From DATCRE01 sp964235605 (GTDB lineage Bacteria; Bacteroidota; Bacteroidia; Cytophagales; Cyclobacteriaceae), in contig CAXSCR010000020.1 in the NCBI GenBank assembly GCA_964235605.1, positions 1 to 62,858 of the forward strand: a stretch of DNA of 62,858 bases, read 5' to 3'. Under the pieces are notes generated by a model that was given only the letters and a program-made list of their open reading frames with translations, did not search any database and was not told the origin of the DNA. Numbering within the stretch: the stretch's first letter is position 1; every line of letters begins with the position of its first letter. The translations under genes and the position numbers were made by a program. Of the stretch, positions 54,119 to 62,858 are shown in pieces.

Positions 54119-56338
54119 ATGAGAAACAAATGTACGATGTTCTGCCAGGGAAAAACCTCCAAACGGTTATTCTTTGAGTTTAATGCTCTAAAACGAGTAG
54201 CAATCATGATATCCTTCATGTTACTATCTGCGCTGGCTTATAGCCAGCCTACTGTTCCCTTTTCTTTTACTAACTCTTCTACCTTTTCAGATGCTAACGT
54301 ATATGTAGCTATTGTAGGTATGGTCGGTGGAAACCATGTTTGGATCGATGCGAAAAATAGCTCTGTTCGTACTATGAGTACGGCAGATAATACAGTGCAA
54401 GGACCTATTTATGGTGGCGATGGCGGACCCGGACTTAATGGCAAATACGCCAACTGCTTTGCCAGGTTAAGTGAGATCCCAAATAAAACAGTTAACATCC
54501 CAGGCATAGCAGGATGCCGCATATTAATATCCTTCAATTCACAACTGTATCTTTATTTCTTCGGCGCAACAGGTGGATATGCAGCGCCTAATCTTGTTAA
54601 CACGAATGATCCTAATCAAGGAATCAGATTTGAAATGATCGAATTAACGAATGCTTCAAATGGCCTTTGGGCGAACACAACCCGTGTAGACTCTTATCAA
54701 TATCCAATGGGACTTGAAGTATGGGGCAACTCAAATTTCTATCAAAAAGTTGGTGAAATAAAAACCCATGATCAGATCATAGCGCAATGGAAAGCACAAG
54801 CGCCGGCTGAGTTTCAACCATGCTTAAATGCAGCACAAGGAATTATTAAGTTTCCTTCAAAGAATCCGCAATTCCAGGCAGGTGGTGCTTCTGCAAATTA
54901 TTTTGCATCTTATATAGATCAAATATGGTCTAAGTACACCGGTGGCGATTTAGTTTTCAGTTCTGGTGATGCAGGTGTATGGAGAGGAAGAGTTTCCGGG
55001 TCTGCGTTCACATTTACCAGAGCTTCAGATGGCCAAGTGGCAACTATTTCACGTAAGCCAACCACGCAGGAAGCAATGGAAGGCAGCGGCGCGTTAGCAT
55101 CAGGTGCACAGTGGGATTTAGTAGTTCAAGCTCAAATATGTGCCGCTATTAACCGCCATGCCATTGATCTTAATCTGGCTACTGGTGCAACACAGGATTT
55201 TGCAACGCCTTCTAAATACTACGTAACCGCTCCCTATAACTGGTATTGCAAATTCTGGCATGGTACTGACATCACATTGAATAGCAAAACATACTCATTC
55301 TGCTATGATGATGTATTCAATCAATCATCGACCATTAATGCACCTGTGCCAACAAAGGCTGTAATTTCAATCGGTGGTTACCCGGGTTCTGTTTCTGATC
55401 CTGTTCCTCCTGGTACTGGTACTGGTACTGGTGTTGCTACTTTCTATAAAGATTGCAATTACACGGGAACAGCAATAGCACTTCCTGTTGGCGACTATAC
55501 TATGAGTCAATTAGTAGCTAAAGGAATTTCGAATGATGACCTGTCATCTGTGAAGGTAAATGCCGGATATAAAGTAACCCTTTACTGGGATGATAACTTT
55601 TCTGGTACGACTAAAGAGTTAACGTCAGATTTGGCTTGTGATGTTACATGGAATGACAAAACATCGTCATTAAAAATAGCTACAAACGGAGCTGCTTTCT
55701 CAACACTTGTGCAAGCAGAAAGTTATACTTCAATGCTAGGTGTTCAATTAGAAACTACAACTGATGCCGGCGGCGGTCAGAATGTAGGATGGATTGATGG
55801 AGGCGATTGGATGGCTTACAATGTCACCATTCCAACAGCTGGTACGTATAGCGTTATATACAGGGTGGCTAGTCCTAATGCAGGCAAAACATTAAGATTA
55901 GAAAAAGACAACGGTGCTACATTATTAGGTACGGTTAATATTCCAAATACCGGCGGATGGCAGACATGGGCAAATGTGTCTCATATCGTAACACTGCCTG
56001 CAGGCACTTATTCAATAGGTCTTGCAACAGCAACAGGCGGATTTAACATAAATTATTTCACCATTACCAGCAATCTGTCTGCAAGATCTGCTTCTCAAGA
56101 AGTGATAGTATCTGATGTAGAAAGTTATGTTGCTTCTCCAAATCCTGTTGTTAACATCCTAACCATAAAAGGTGCTAAAGGTGGATTACTCGGAATTATA
56201 AACACACAAGGTGTACAATTATCTAAAGGCTTTATGGAAACAGATGAAAAAGATGTATCTCATTTGCCAACAGGTGTATATCATGCTGTGTTAATTAAAA
56301 ATAATAGACGCATTGTTAAAACATTTATAAAGAATTAG
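54119..56338 (+). CDS. Secreted GH64 beta-1,3-glucanase with crystallin-like and CBM6 modules and T9SS tail
   Basis: 739 residues. The N-terminus is long (MRNKCTMFCQGKTSKRLFFE), and an internal Met before RVAIMISFMLLSALAYSQ may be the true start. GH64 domain about 45-420: VPFSFTNSSTFSDANVYVAI, the catalytic Glu175 in RFEMIELTN and Asp191 in TRVDSYQYPMGLEVWG, exactly 16 residues apart as in the characterised laminaripentaose-producing enzymes (E154/D170). Then a beta/gamma-crystallin-like domain (about 430-520; GVATFYKDCNYTGTAIALPV), a CBM6 (about 525-655; VQAESYTSMLGVQLETTTDA) and a T9SS type A tail (ASPNPVVNILTIKGAKGG). Own terminator. Confidence 0.92.
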   Translation: MRNKCTMFCQGKTSKRLFFEFNALKRVAIMISFMLLSALAYSQPTVPFSFTNSSTFSDANVYVAIVGMVGGNHVWIDAKNSSVRTMSTADNTVQGPIYGGDGGPGLNGKYANCFARLSEIPNKTVNIPGIAGCRILISFNSQLYLYFFGATGGYAAPNLVNTNDPNQGIRFEMIELTNASNGLWANTTRVDSYQYPMGLEVWGNSNFYQKVGEIKTHDQIIAQWKAQAPAEFQPCLNAAQGIIKFPSKNPQFQAGGASANYFASYIDQIWSKYTGGDLVFSSGDAGVWRGRVSGSAFTFTRASDGQVATISRKPTTQEAMEGSGALASGAQWDLVVQAQICAAINRHAIDLNLATGATQDFATPSKYYVTAPYNWYCKFWHGTDITLNSKTYSFCYDDVFNQSSTINAPVPTKAVISIGGYPGSVSDPVPPGTGTGTGVATFYKDCNYTGTAIALPVGDYTMSQLVAKGISNDDLSSVKVNAGYKVTLYWDDNFSGTTKELTSDLACDVTWNDKTSSLKIATNGAAFSTLVQAESYTSMLGVQLETTTDAGGGQNVGWIDGGDWMAYNVTIPTAGTYSVIYRVASPNAGKTLRLEKDNGATLLGTVNIPNTGGWQTWANVSHIVTLPAGTYSIGLATATGGFNINYFTITSNLSARSASQEVIVSDVESYVASPNPVVNILTIKGAKGGLLGIINTQGVQLSKGFMETDEKDVSHLPTGVYHAVLIKNNRRIVKTFIKN

Positions 56339-56358
56339 TGCCTAACCCTAAATACCTA

Positions 56359-56394
56359 AAAGTGGGTACTTCATTGTACTCACTTTTACTTTTT
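56359..56394 (+). terminator. Intrinsic terminator after the GH64 gene
   Basis: Stem AAAGTGGGTAC (56359-56369) pairs with GTACTCACTTT (56376-56386), one G-T pair, followed by a T-rich tract. Confidence 0.85.
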
Positions 56395-56534
56395 ACCTGA
56401 TCATTTGTATGATAAAGGTTATAAGAATACTTCTTAACCGGAAGGATGCAATTTTTTCAATAATTAACAGGTAAGTCTGGAACGGCCACGTCACTTACTT
56501 TACATCAGCAAGTATTAAATTAAAAATAATCTAT

Positions 56535-58298
56535 ATGATAAAGATTTACAAAGTTAAAACCTTACTCATCACACTTCTGCTCGTAATCACTTCCAGCAGC
56601 TGGGCTCAAACCTGTTATAATTCAATTGGATATTTTCCCTCATGGCAAGGTGATGCCGCTGCAATTGACTATAGCAAATGGACGCACATTAATTATGCCT
56701 TTGGAATTCCAAATGCAGATGGTACAGTTGGTGCTATTGAAAATTCAAACAAATTGGTTGATCTGGTAAACCGGGCACATCAGAATAATACCAAAGTACT
56801 TTTGGCTATTGGTGGTTGGCTTAGCTCATCTCCCACAAGCACGCCCTTTGAATCTATCGCTACAAATCCGGCAGCCGTTACTGCGTTTGCCAACACGTGC
56901 GCCAATCTTATTAATCAATACGGTCTTGATGGAATTGATATTGATTGGGAATATCCTACAACACAAGCGAGATGGAATGCTGTTATTAATCCTTTGGCTA
57001 CAAAAATCCATGGTATGGGCAAAATGCTAACTGCAGCGGTTGCAGGTGGTGCCTATTATGGAGCTGCGTTTGGCGATCTGGGTGGTTTGGATCTTCTTAA
57101 TGTTATGGCTTATGACTGTGCATGTCCAACGGTATCTCCTTATTCTGCAGCGGTAGATGGTCTCAATTACTGGGCCGGAAGAGGGGTACCTAAAAGCAAA
57201 CTTGTATTGGGTTTACCTTTTTACAGCAGTGATAATACCACGGCTTTACATGTTCAGAAAGCCAACCTGGCAAAGTCAAACGCAAGTGGAATCATGGTGT
57301 GGGAGATTTCATCGCCTGGTGATATCAATGCCATAGTTTCAACATTGGGCACACTTTGCAAAGGTGGTACACAAACTGGCGTTGCAACGGTTTATCAGCA
57401 TTGTGATTTTGGTGGATATGGTGTTTCCCTTCCAGTTGGTGATTATACATTAAGTCAACTACAGGCAAGGGGTATCGTGAATGACGATGTATCATCATTA
57501 AAAGTGCAAAGTGGTTATGAAATACAAATTTTCCAGCACGATAATTATGGCGGTACTTCTTTCACATTCGGTAGTGATGATGCATGCCTGGCTGACAATG
57601 GGGCTAACGATTATATATCTTCCTTAAAAGTCAGAACTAAAGCGTCTTCTTTCTCTGTTATGATTCAGGCAGAAAGTTATAACAATATGTTGGGCGTATT
57701 AACTGAAACAACCACAGATACAGATGGAGGGTTAAATGTTGACTGGACCGATGCCAATGACTGGATGGCTTTTTATAATGTAAATTTCCCAACATCAGGA
57801 TCTTATCTTATTGAGTACAGAGTAGCAAGCGCCATTGGTACGGCAGCTTTTTCTACTGATTTAAACGCAGGCAGCATCCAGCTTGGAAGTCTTGCAGTTC
57901 CTAATACAGGTGGATGGCAGAACTGGAAAACCATTTCACATGTTGTAAATATTAATGCAGGTACTTACAACTTCGGTATTTTTATTCTGAGTGGTGGCGT
58001 TAATATGAACTGGTTCAAAATTTCCAAAAATGGTAGCGCAAGATTAAGTGATCAGGTTATCGTATCTGAATTGAACAACACGTCCATGAATCTTTATCCT
58101 AATCCTGCAGTGAATACCATTACCATAAAAGGTGCTAAAGGCGCTACACTGGGTATAGTTAACACACAAGGTGCAGAGATATCTAAAGATTTTATGGAGA
58201 CAGAAGATAAAGATGTATCAAACTTACCGGCAGGTATATATCATGCCGTGCTTGTTAAAAACAATAAGCGAACAGTGATACGGTTTTATAAGAAATAG
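56535..58298 (+). CDS. Secreted GH18 chitinase with crystallin-like and CBM6 modules and T9SS tail
   Basis: 587 residues. Signal peptide about 1-24 (ending SSSWAQ). GH18 TIM barrel about 27-275: SIGYFPSWQGD, VLLAIGGWLSSSP, and the catalytic DxxDxDxE motif DGIDIDWEYP (Asp132, Asp135, Asp137, Glu139), then LNVMAYDC and GIMVWEISSPGD. The barrel is short for GH18 and has no obvious chitin-insertion domain. A crystallin-like domain (VATVYQHCDFGGYGVSLPVG) and a CBM6 (about 375-505) follow, then the T9SS tail (LYPNPAVNTITIKGAKGA). The C-terminal half is homologous to that of the GH64 enzyme. Probable substrate chitin or related N-acetylglucosamine polymers. Confidence 0.9.
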   Translation: MIKIYKVKTLLITLLLVITSSSWAQTCYNSIGYFPSWQGDAAAIDYSKWTHINYAFGIPNADGTVGAIENSNKLVDLVNRAHQNNTKVLLAIGGWLSSSPTSTPFESIATNPAAVTAFANTCANLINQYGLDGIDIDWEYPTTQARWNAVINPLATKIHGMGKMLTAAVAGGAYYGAAFGDLGGLDLLNVMAYDCACPTVSPYSAAVDGLNYWAGRGVPKSKLVLGLPFYSSDNTTALHVQKANLAKSNASGIMVWEISSPGDINAIVSTLGTLCKGGTQTGVATVYQHCDFGGYGVSLPVGDYTLSQLQARGIVNDDVSSLKVQSGYEIQIFQHDNYGGTSFTFGSDDACLADNGANDYISSLKVRTKASSFSVMIQAESYNNMLGVLTETTTDTDGGLNVDWTDANDWMAFYNVNFPTSGSYLIEYRVASAIGTAAFSTDLNAGSIQLGSLAVPNTGGWQNWKTISHVVNINAGTYNFGIFILSGGVNMNWFKISKNGSARLSDQVIVSELNNTSMNLYPNPAVNTITIKGAKGATLGIVNTQGAEISKDFMETEDKDVSNLPAGIYHAVLVKNNKRTVIRFYKK

Positions 58299-58306
58299 CA
58301 TGACTT

Positions 58307-58348
58307 GTTAAGTGGATGCTATCATGTATCCACTTAACATTTTAATTT
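58307..58348 (+). terminator. Intrinsic terminator after the GH18 gene
   Basis: Perfect 11-bp stem GTTAAGTGGAT (58307-58317) and ATCCACTTAAC (58328-58338), then ATTTTAATTT. Confidence 0.85.
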
Positions 58349-58509
58349 ATTTACGCTTTTGTATTTTATATATTACTTATTAGCTCCCCTTCGGGATCCC
58401 CTCATCTCATTTAAAATTATTCAGACATATTAATGTTTGACAACTGAATTCGCATACAGTGTGCAGACTGCAAACTGAATAACTTTTAATTCTAACCAAA
58501 CCAAATCTA

Positions 58510-61500
58510 ATGAGAATCAAGTACAATATTTTCCTAAAGGAAGTAAACAGAGAACGGCCTCGCGTCTTTCATTTTCGCCATCTGTTAATTATGTCACTTT
58601 TAATTATGTCATTTTTATCAAATAAGTCTTTTGCACAATGCACAGAACTTGTTTGGTATGATGAATTTGACGGAACTACCCTTGATCAGTCAAAATGGTC
58701 CTACGCACTAGGCCGTGGATGTGATCAACCATCAGGGTGTGGGTTCGGAAACGGTGAAGAGCAATCTTATACCAATAGTCCGAATAATATTTCTGTTGGC
58801 GGCGGCAATTTAACTATTACTGCAATAGCCAATAATCCTGAACCAGGGGCAGCTTTCTCCTCAGCAAAAATTCAATCGCTTGGTAAGCAATCTTTTCGAT
58901 ATGGAAAGATAGAAGCCAGAATGAAATTACCTTCAGGACAAGGTGCTTGGCCCGCTTTCTGGATGCTTCCAGAAACCAACAATTGGCCTTACACTGGTGA
59001 GATCGATATTATGGAAGCTAAACATAAGAATCCTACGCAACTTCTCGGAACTGTATTTCATTACAACGGTCATAACACGGGTCAGGTAACCACGCCTGAT
59101 TTATCTGCTGCTTTTCATAAATACGCTGTTGAATGGGAAAATAATGAAATCAGATGGTACTTCGATGATGTGTTATACCATCGTGCTAATCCTTCAACTA
59201 CAGGAGGCGCATGGCCTTTTAATGATGTAAATCCTTTTTTCTTAATATTCAATGTTGCTGTTGGGGGTTTAGGAACTCCCTTCACAGGAAATACAGCATT
59301 TAATACGGCAGACTTTCCAACGTCTTTGCAAGTAGACTATATTCACGTTTATAAAGGCAGATGGAATGTAGAATTTTTGGGCGATCCATTTGTTTACAAA
59401 AACGAAAACAACAAAATATATTCTGTTACCGCCGTTTCTGGTGGTACCTATAACTGGACTGTTCCATCCGGCGCTACCGTAGCCTCTGGACAGGGAACGA
59501 ATCAGATCAGCGTAAACTTTGGATCAAATGCTGTAAGCGGAAATATTGTTGCCGCAATCACCAGTGGTTGTACAACGCAGAATTACACCAAGGCAATTAC
59601 AGTTGAACCTGCATTTAAAGTTACAACGCAACTTAAAGACTGGGATGCAAATAGCAACATGACATTTAAGTCAGCATCAGGTACACTAACCCAGGTTGTT
59701 AATCCCTCAGGAACAGGCAATGTTGGGAAGTATGTTCGTAAAGCATCTGAGCTCTATGATAATTTTATTTATAACAACATTGCCCTGGGTAATGCCAGCG
59801 ATTTTGTAACAAGGAGAAGAAGGATTCATGCAGACATTTATACCAATGCGCCGGTCGGCACGAAACTTAGAATTCAATTGGAGAACGCTGTTAAATCAGC
59901 GCAGGCATTTCCGGTAGGCCGTCACAGTGTTCATGAAGTGAAAACCACGAAGCAAAATCAATGGGAGACAGTTGAATTTGAATATGTAAATTCTCCGGAT
60001 CTGGGAACAACTTCATTTACAGTTGATCAGATTGCTTTCCTTTTTGCTGTAGAGACAAACGATGGCAGCACATATCATATCGATAATATTCAGATTGGTA
60101 CAGCGGGCGATCTTTGTCCGCGGGTTGTTAATCAAACACTGGAAGATTTTCAAACCAACAGAAACATCACGTTTAATAGTTCTACAGGTACGTTGTCAAC
60201 CGTTGCTAATCCAAGTGCCACCGGTGTAAATACCTCCGCACAGGTTGGAAAGTATATTAGAAATTCAGCAGAGTTGTACGATGTTCTTTTCTATAAAAAT
60301 GTAAGCATTAATAATCTTGCTAACTTCAAGACGGGTAAATCTGTTTTCAAAATGCAAGTTAATTCTAATGCGCCTGTGGGTACAGTTATTTCACTGCAAT
60401 TGGAAACGAGCGCCTCTATACCAACTAATTATCCAACAGGCCGCCATAGTTTATATCAAGGCGTAACGTCGGTACAAAATCAATGGGAAGTTATTGAGTT
60501 TAGCTATATCACAGCGCTGGATGCTCTGGCAGCTGACGCAGACGTGAATAGTCTGGTTTTTCTTTTCAATCCTAATTCAGCTACCAATTCAACCTACTAT
60601 TTTGATAACGTATTGACTGAAGCAGAAAATTGTGGTGTAGTAATAGTCGATACACAAGCACCCAGTGTTCCAACAAATCTGGCTGGAACTGTAACTAATA
60701 CAACTATAAACTTAACCTGGACTGCATCAACAGATAATTCAGGCACAGTGGCAGGTTATGAAGTTTATGTTAATTCCGAAACTACACCGAGGGCAACGGT
60801 TACAGCAACTTCTGCAGCTATTAGTGGCCTGGTAGCCGGTAATACGTATAGCTTTAAAGTACGGGCTAAAGACGCCGTGCCAAATTACTCTGCTTTTTCA
60901 AATTCTATAAATGTAACAACCACCAATAGTCCGGTAACACTTCCATCACCATGGGCTACTGCTGATATCGGTGCAGTAGGTATTGCAGGAAGCGCATCCC
61001 ATAACAATGGAACATTTACAGTGGTAGGTTCAGGTGCAGACATCTGGGATGTAAACGATGAGTTCAGATATGTTTATCAACCCATTACAGGTGATGTAAC
61101 AATAACAGCACGCGTTGTAACCATAGGAAATACTGATGGATGGGCAAAAGCGGGTGTGATGATAAGAGAAGGTGTTGCTGCTAATGCAATACATGTATAC
61201 ACAGCAGTTTCATTCTCTAATGGCGTAGAGTTTCAACGAAGAACAGCTACTGGCGCTGCGAGTACAAATAACGCTGGTGCAACAGGTGCAGCTCCATATT
61301 GGGTTCGCCTGGTAAGAGCAGGTAATGTGTTCTCAAGCTTTATGTCAGGCAATGGAACTACATGGACACAAATTGGTGCAAACCTAACCCTTGCAATGGC
61401 CAGTCAGACACAGGTAGGTTTAGCTTTGACATCACATAATGATGGTGTACTAAACACTTCTACATTTGACAATGTCACCGTAACAACGACATCAAATGTG

Positions 61501-62757
61501 GCGGTAACCGGTGTAACGATCTCGCCCGCTTCAGCTACTTTATCTGTTGGGGCAACGCAACAATTAACAGGTACCATCGCGCCAGCCAATGCTACTAATC
61601 AAAACAAAACATGGAGTTCAAACAACACCGTTGTTGCGACAGTTAATGGCAGCGGCCTTGTTACGGGTGTATCAGCAGGAAGTGCTACGATTACAGTAAC
61701 TACACAAGATGGCGCGAAGACTGCCAGTAGTTCATTTACTATAACCGCAACAGACCAGGATATTACTAATCTCGGCGGAACAATGAGTTCGCAGTATACT
61801 GATTCACCCGCAGCAGAAGCACATGGTAATTTGATTGACAACAACAGCAATACCAAGTATCTCACTTTCCATAATGCAAGTTGGGTACAGTATCAGGCAA
61901 CTGGAAATTATGTTGTGTCACGTTATACTATTACTTCAGCAAATGATGCAGCTGAAAGAGATCCATTAACCTGGACGTTACAAGGTTCAGGCAATGGCAC
62001 AACATGGACAACAATTGATACCCGCACAGGTGAAGATTTCGCAACCAGACTTCTGAAACGAAGCTTTACATTTACGAATAGCACGGGTTATACGTATTAC
62101 AGATTTAACCTTACCAATAACAGCGGAACCATACTGCAACTTGCAGAAATTGAATTGTTTGGTACACCAGCTAACACAAGTGGAGTTTGTTCGGGTACAG
62201 TTGCCAATGGTGATTATACCTACCAGGTGTCTACAACTGCCGACAATGTAAACTGGACTTTTATTCCAGGATCGCCAATAGCAGGCAGTACGTTATGTTT
62301 ACTCTACATTAAGGTAGGTACCAGTGCTTATGTTGGTTACACAATGACAGCTTCAGGTAGCAATTTTGTGTTTTCACAAGCACAAGCAACAGGCACAGCT
62401 ATTAGTTTCTATTTTACTTATCGAATAGGAGCAACGATGAGTGAGCGAAGTTCAGTTGCAACGCCGCATGCTTACACAGCAGGGACTGCATGCAGTGCCA
62501 GTGCGAGAAGCTCACAGCCAATAGGTGAAGAAGGTATTGATAGCTATGTTGTTTATCCAAATCCGGTTGAGCATACCTTAACTATTAAAGGTGCTCAGGG
62601 CGGATCAATTGGTATTATCAATATACAAGGTGTAGAAGTCGCTAAAGGATTTATGAACACGGATGATAAAGATGTATCAGAATTGCCTTCTGGCGTTTAT
62701 AATGTTATTTTGATTATGAATAACAAAAGAATAATAAAACGATTTGTTAAGAAGTAA
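58510..62757 (+). CDS. Secreted GH16 laminarinase with seven accessory modules and T9SS tail
   Basis: 1415 residues. The signal region extends to about 43 (LIMSLLIMSFLSNKSFAQ); an internal start at 58591 is possible. GH16 domain about 44-290: LVWYDEFDGTTLDQSKWSYA, catalytic GEIDIMEA (Glu164, Asp166, Glu169). Then a PKD-like domain (about 295-370), two tandem galactose-binding-like domains (about 375-535 and 540-715; both with N-P-A/S-G-T and WE-V-E-F segments), FN3 (about 720-810), concanavalin/DUF1349-like (about 815-990), BIG2, F5/8 type C, CBM56-like (WTFIPGSPIAGSTLCLLYI), and T9SS tail (VYPNPVEHTLTIKGAQGG). Hydrolyses mixed or beta-1,3-glucan. The last ~600 residues closely match the GH81 enzyme. 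Confidence 0.92.
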   Translation: MRIKYNIFLKEVNRERPRVFHFRHLLIMSLLIMSFLSNKSFAQCTELVWYDEFDGTTLDQSKWSYALGRGCDQPSGCGFGNGEEQSYTNSPNNISVGGGNLTITAIANNPEPGAAFSSAKIQSLGKQSFRYGKIEARMKLPSGQGAWPAFWMLPETNNWPYTGEIDIMEAKHKNPTQLLGTVFHYNGHNTGQVTTPDLSAAFHKYAVEWENNEIRWYFDDVLYHRANPSTTGGAWPFNDVNPFFLIFNVAVGGLGTPFTGNTAFNTADFPTSLQVDYIHVYKGRWNVEFLGDPFVYKNENNKIYSVTAVSGGTYNWTVPSGATVASGQGTNQISVNFGSNAVSGNIVAAITSGCTTQNYTKAITVEPAFKVTTQLKDWDANSNMTFKSASGTLTQVVNPSGTGNVGKYVRKASELYDNFIYNNIALGNASDFVTRRRRIHADIYTNAPVGTKLRIQLENAVKSAQAFPVGRHSVHEVKTTKQNQWETVEFEYVNSPDLGTTSFTVDQIAFLFAVETNDGSTYHIDNIQIGTAGDLCPRVVNQTLEDFQTNRNITFNSSTGTLSTVANPSATGVNTSAQVGKYIRNSAELYDVLFYKNVSINNLANFKTGKSVFKMQVNSNAPVGTVISLQLETSASIPTNYPTGRHSLYQGVTSVQNQWEVIEFSYITALDALAADADVNSLVFLFNPNSATNSTYYFDNVLTEAENCGVVIVDTQAPSVPTNLAGTVTNTTINLTWTASTDNSGTVAGYEVYVNSETTPRATVTATSAAISGLVAGNTYSFKVRAKDAVPNYSAFSNSINVTTTNSPVTLPSPWATADIGAVGIAGSASHNNGTFTVVGSGADIWDVNDEFRYVYQPITGDVTITARVVTIGNTDGWAKAGVMIREGVAANAIHVYTAVSFSNGVEFQRRTATGAASTNNAGATGAAPYWVRLVRAGNVFSSFMSGNGTTWTQIGANLTLAMASQTQVGLALTSHNDGVLNTSTFDNVTVTTTSNVAVTGVTISPASATLSVGATQQLTGTIAPANATNQNKTWSSNNTVVATVNGSGLVTGVSAGSATITVTTQDGAKTASSSFTITATDQDITNLGGTMSSQYTDSPAAEAHGNLIDNNSNTKYLTFHNASWVQYQATGNYVVSRYTITSANDAAERDPLTWTLQGSGNGTTWTTIDTRTGEDFATRLLKRSFTFTNSTGYTYYRFNLTNNSGTILQLAEIELFGTPANTSGVCSGTVANGDYTYQVSTTADNVNWTFIPGSPIAGSTLCLLYIKVGTSAYVGYTMTASGSNFVFSQAQATGTAISFYFTYRIGATMSERSSVATPHAYTAGTACSASARSSQPIGEEGIDSYVVYPNPVEHTLTIKGAQGGSIGIINIQGVEVAKGFMNTDDKDVSELPSGVYNVILIMNNKRIIKRFVKK

Positions 62758-62781
62758 CGATTTGTTACTTATCATTTATAC

Positions 62782-62811
62782 AAAAAGACTGCTTAACGGC
62801 AGTCTTTTTTT
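62782..62811 (+). terminator. Intrinsic terminator after the GH16 gene
   Basis: Stem GACTGC (62787-62792) with GCAGTC (62799-62804), extended by A-T pairs on both sides, then a T tract (62805-62811). The group II intron start follows directly. Confidence 0.88.
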
Positions 62812-62814
62812 ATT

Positions 62815-62858
62815 GTGCGTCAGGCATGTTTACTGGCTATAGGGTGCAAGTCCCGAAT
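62815..62858 (+). mobile_element. 5' end of a group II intron, partial
   Basis: Begins GTGCGTCAGGC, matching the group II 5' consensus GUGCG, and continues with GGGTGCAAGTCCC, the conserved domain I pattern (GGTGxAAGTCC). It starts four bases after the T tract of the GH16 terminator. The window ends inside domain I. The orientation is the same as the intron 3' end at the left edge. Confidence 0.7.

Noticed and set aside
48794..62757. Classical SusCD polysaccharide utilisation locus
   Set aside because: No TonB-dependent receptor, SusD or hybrid two-component regulator is visible in the window.

Overview
This AT-rich window most likely comes from a gliding or polymer-degrading member of the Bacteroidota, probably the order Cytophagales. 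The evidence is the type IX secretion (T9SS) C-terminal sorting domains on four large enzymes, an IPExxxVDY-family gene beside acpP and pyk, a giant poly-HAMP hybrid histidine kinase, PorV/PorQ-like and POTRA-type outer-membrane proteins, and starts without Shine-Dalgarno sites. The genus is not resolved. Both window edges look like pieces of group II introns: a DV/DVI 3' end at 1-55 and a GTGCG 5' end at 62815-62858. The sequence is therefore probably a contig that broke at copies of one repeated retroelement.

Layout. At 0-3.1 kb lie a PRC-barrel gene cut by the left intron, a secreted Gly/Thr/Ser-repeat protein, an OsmC-type peroxidase and a YihY membrane protein. At 3.3-12.5 kb is a signalling cluster: a lone receiver, a receiver-histidine kinase, a ~6.5 kb poly-HAMP hybrid kinase split by one in-frame TAA inside its GAF domain, and a second lone receiver. 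At 12.9-14.8 kb is amtB-glnK. At 14.9-30.4 kb are mixed single genes: a two-gene overlap unit, a YceI lipoprotein, a YegD-like Hsp70, a CHASE3-GAF sensor without a kinase, Kup, DUF805, DUF2147, a GMC oxidoreductase, a small acetyltransferase, a LigD-polymerase-like protein that has lost its three metal-binding aspartates, and YnfA. A decayed M14 carboxypeptidase lies at 24.8-25.1 kb.

From 42.2 down to 31.0 kb runs a long co-directional minus-strand array: acpP, fabF, rnc, nadE, two tandem lgt genes, a POTRA/BamA-like protein, a PorV-like barrel, and a helix-hairpin-helix barrel protein. It combines lipid synthesis, lipoprotein acylation and outer-membrane assembly. Divergent from it are an IPExxxVDY gene and pyk. 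Next come a frameshifted ECF sigma factor with its coupled anti-sigma-like gene, ftsE, a transaldolase, and the small SRP RNA.

From 48.8 to 62.8 kb is a glucan- and chitin-degrading island of four secreted multidomain enzymes: GH81, GH64, GH18 and GH16. Each has its own intrinsic terminator and each ends in a T9SS sorting domain. Together they could attack beta-1,3-glucan and chitin, the main polymers of fungal cell walls. They share two families of accessory cassettes: BIG2/LamG-like/F5-8C/CBM56-like in GH81 and GH16, and crystallin-like/CBM6 in GH64 and GH18. This points to domain shuffling or local duplication.
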